From the NCBI GenBank assembly GCA_002683515.1, contig NYTN01000042.1, positions 1 through 20,518 of the forward strand: a stretch of DNA of 20,518 bases, in the 5' to 3' direction. How positions within the stretch are numbered: the first letter of the stretch is position 1; each line of letters begins with the position of its first letter. The notes under the pieces were generated by a model. It saw nothing but the letters and a program-made list of their open reading frames with translations. It was not told the origin of the DNA and did not search any database. Shown here piece after piece: positions 19,642 to 20,518 of the stretch. The stretch comes from Rhodobiaceae bacterium. Its GTDB lineage: Bacteria > Pseudomonadota > Alphaproteobacteria > RS24. Position numbers and translations under genes: made by a program.

Positions 19642-19680
19642 ACTTTACCGCTTCAATTGCTCCTTTAAATCTTTTTTCCC

Positions 19681-19866
19681 ATGAAACTCTACGTTCGCAA
19701 AATGTCACCCTCTGCCCTGAAAACATTCGGAGAGATTATCAGCAAAGCCAATGTGTCAGCCTTGATTGATAACGACCGTGATAAAATTGACGACATCGGA
19801 GAGATTTACTCCCTCTATGTTTCGGCCAATTGTGGCAATCCTGAAAGCACAGAATGGGAAGACTGA
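19681..19866 (+). CDS. Small hypothetical protein
   Basis: A 61-residue product (MKLYVRKMSPSALKTFGEII, then SKANVSALIDNDRDKIDDIG) with an acidic C-terminus. It lies between 39-nt spacers. No family is recognised. Confidence 0.55.
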   Translation: MKLYVRKMSPSALKTFGEIISKANVSALIDNDRDKIDDIGEIYSLYVSANCGNPESTEWED

Positions 19867-19905
19867 TAACATTTTACCCTACACATTTTCACCTTTTAAA
19901 TTCTC

Positions 19906-20244
19906 ATGACTGCTCCACTCTTTGACATTGAATACGTCCAACCAACAAAAGATCTTGAATCAAGCTTTTATAAATTCATCTACTTATCCGATCCAATGTG
20001 TGATGGTGACGTCAAAGTGGGTAGCGTGACTGTTGATCAAGGGGTCTCTTTTACTCCCTATTGTTTACACTGGGAGAATGTATCCGACATTGCTCCACTT
20101 ATCCGCTCTATTACTTATTTTGAGACATTGGAAGATTTAAAAGAATATGTATCAGAAAACATTCACATCTGGTGGGCTTATTATGGCCCTGAGATTGATA
20201 GCCTAGTTGACGATTTGGCGAGCTCATTATGGCCTCAAGACTGA
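19906..20244 (+). CDS. Hypothetical protein
   Basis: A 112-residue acidic protein (MTAPLFDIEYVQPTKDLESS, YKFIYLSDPMCDGDVKVGSV, later ENIHIWWAYYGPEIDSLVDD). Aromatic and acidic residues predominate, as in some small phage inhibitors, but no family is recognised. The start follows a 39-nt spacer without a Shine-Dalgarno sequence. Confidence 0.6.
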   Translation: MTAPLFDIEYVQPTKDLESSFYKFIYLSDPMCDGDVKVGSVTVDQGVSFTPYCLHWENVSDIAPLIRSITYFETLEDLKEYVSENIHIWWAYYGPEIDSLVDDLASSLWPQD

Positions 20245-20283
20245 AAACTAACCCTACTATTTAACATCACAACGGAGCACAAA

Positions 20284-20463
20284 ATGGCTTTTAAAATGGA
20301 CATCCACGACAACGAATGGCGGCCTTTAATGAAACTTTTCAACCGCGCAATGGCTGAGAAAACTATCACCGAAGCTTTTAATTCTGAGGAATTAGATAGA
20401 CTCGAGACCTTTATTGGCTGGTTTAAAGAAGAAGCGTTAGACAAAGGTGGGGGCTCTAACTAA
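20284..20463 (+). CDS. Small hypothetical protein
   Basis: A 59-residue product (MAFKMDIHDNEWRPLMKLFN, then RAMAEKTITEAFNSEELDRL) with a helical charged body and a GGGSN end. A GGAG at 20274-20277 lies upstream of the ATG, the only ribosome site among this group. It follows a 39-nt spacer. Function unknown. After it, ATCCC and GGGGAT near 20500-20518 may start a terminator. Confidence 0.6.
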   Translation: MAFKMDIHDNEWRPLMKLFNRAMAEKTITEAFNSEELDRLETFIGWFKEEALDKGGGSN

Positions 20464-20518
20464 AGAGAAACCCTACCAGAATCGCCCACAGCAAGCCCGA
20501 TCCCTCGTCTAAGGGGAT

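Overview
The window reads as part of a tailed double-stranded DNA phage genome, most likely a cyanophage. The left edge carries tail-fibre proteins of the type seen in cyanophages, including a 'major tropism determinant N-terminal' style domain. They are followed by lysis genes and then nucleotide-metabolism genes (flavin-dependent ThyX, MazG, DUF3310), a recombination set (DUF1071/Sak3-like annealing protein, RecB/Cas4-like exonuclease, small SSB-like protein) and a primase-helicase. The cyanophage assignment rests on recognised family resemblance. No host gene, tRNA, integrase or CRISPR was seen.

Layout. 1-1886 (+): virion genes, namely a truncated fibre protein, two small fibre or baseplate proteins and an acidic-tailed protein, closed by a terminator. 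1883-3240 (-): lysis cassette with a TM/coiled-coil protein, a holin-like membrane protein, a glucosaminidase endolysin and one unknown. 3328-3837 (+): HNH endonuclease. 3809-9679 (-): a long, tightly packed run (RHH-like protein, unknown, DUF1071 annealing protein, small membrane protein, exonuclease, SSB-like protein, Cys-rich protein, HTH protein, SH3-like protein, MazG, Vsr-like nuclease, unknown, ThyX, DUF3310). It is interrupted by one + gene at 5181-5549. 9875-11869 (+): primase-helicase fusion. 11870-12292: structured region without a convincing gene. 12293-14166 (+): small genes including an HTH protein resembling small terminases. 14136-14653 (-): two small helical genes with a terminator between them. 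14912-17259 (+): a small membrane protein, a DUF2786 protein and four unknowns. 17260-18325: about 1 kb of repeats and hairpins. 18326-20463 (+): six small genes plus a gp88-like protein with a cysteine cluster, several separated by almost constant 36-39 nt spacers.

The most unusual part is 17300-17700. Five direct copies of a 23-bp repeat lead into a strong Shine-Dalgarno sequence. After it come six copies of a Fur-box-like element (the best copies match the classical 19-bp Fur consensus at 17 of 19 positions). The same copies also form a chain of seven tiny ORFs, each ending in a TGA that overlaps the next start codon by 4 nt (NTGA). This can be read as an operator array, a translationally coupled leader-peptide array, or both.

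Functionally, the minus-strand block would supply nucleotides (ThyX, MazG) and recombination proteins for replication driven by the primase-helicase on the opposite strand. The two blocks diverge from 9680-9874, a natural place for early promoters. Convergent gene pairs overlap at their 3' ends, and two have terminators inside the opposing coding sequence. Most genes in the right half lack a Shine-Dalgarno sequence.
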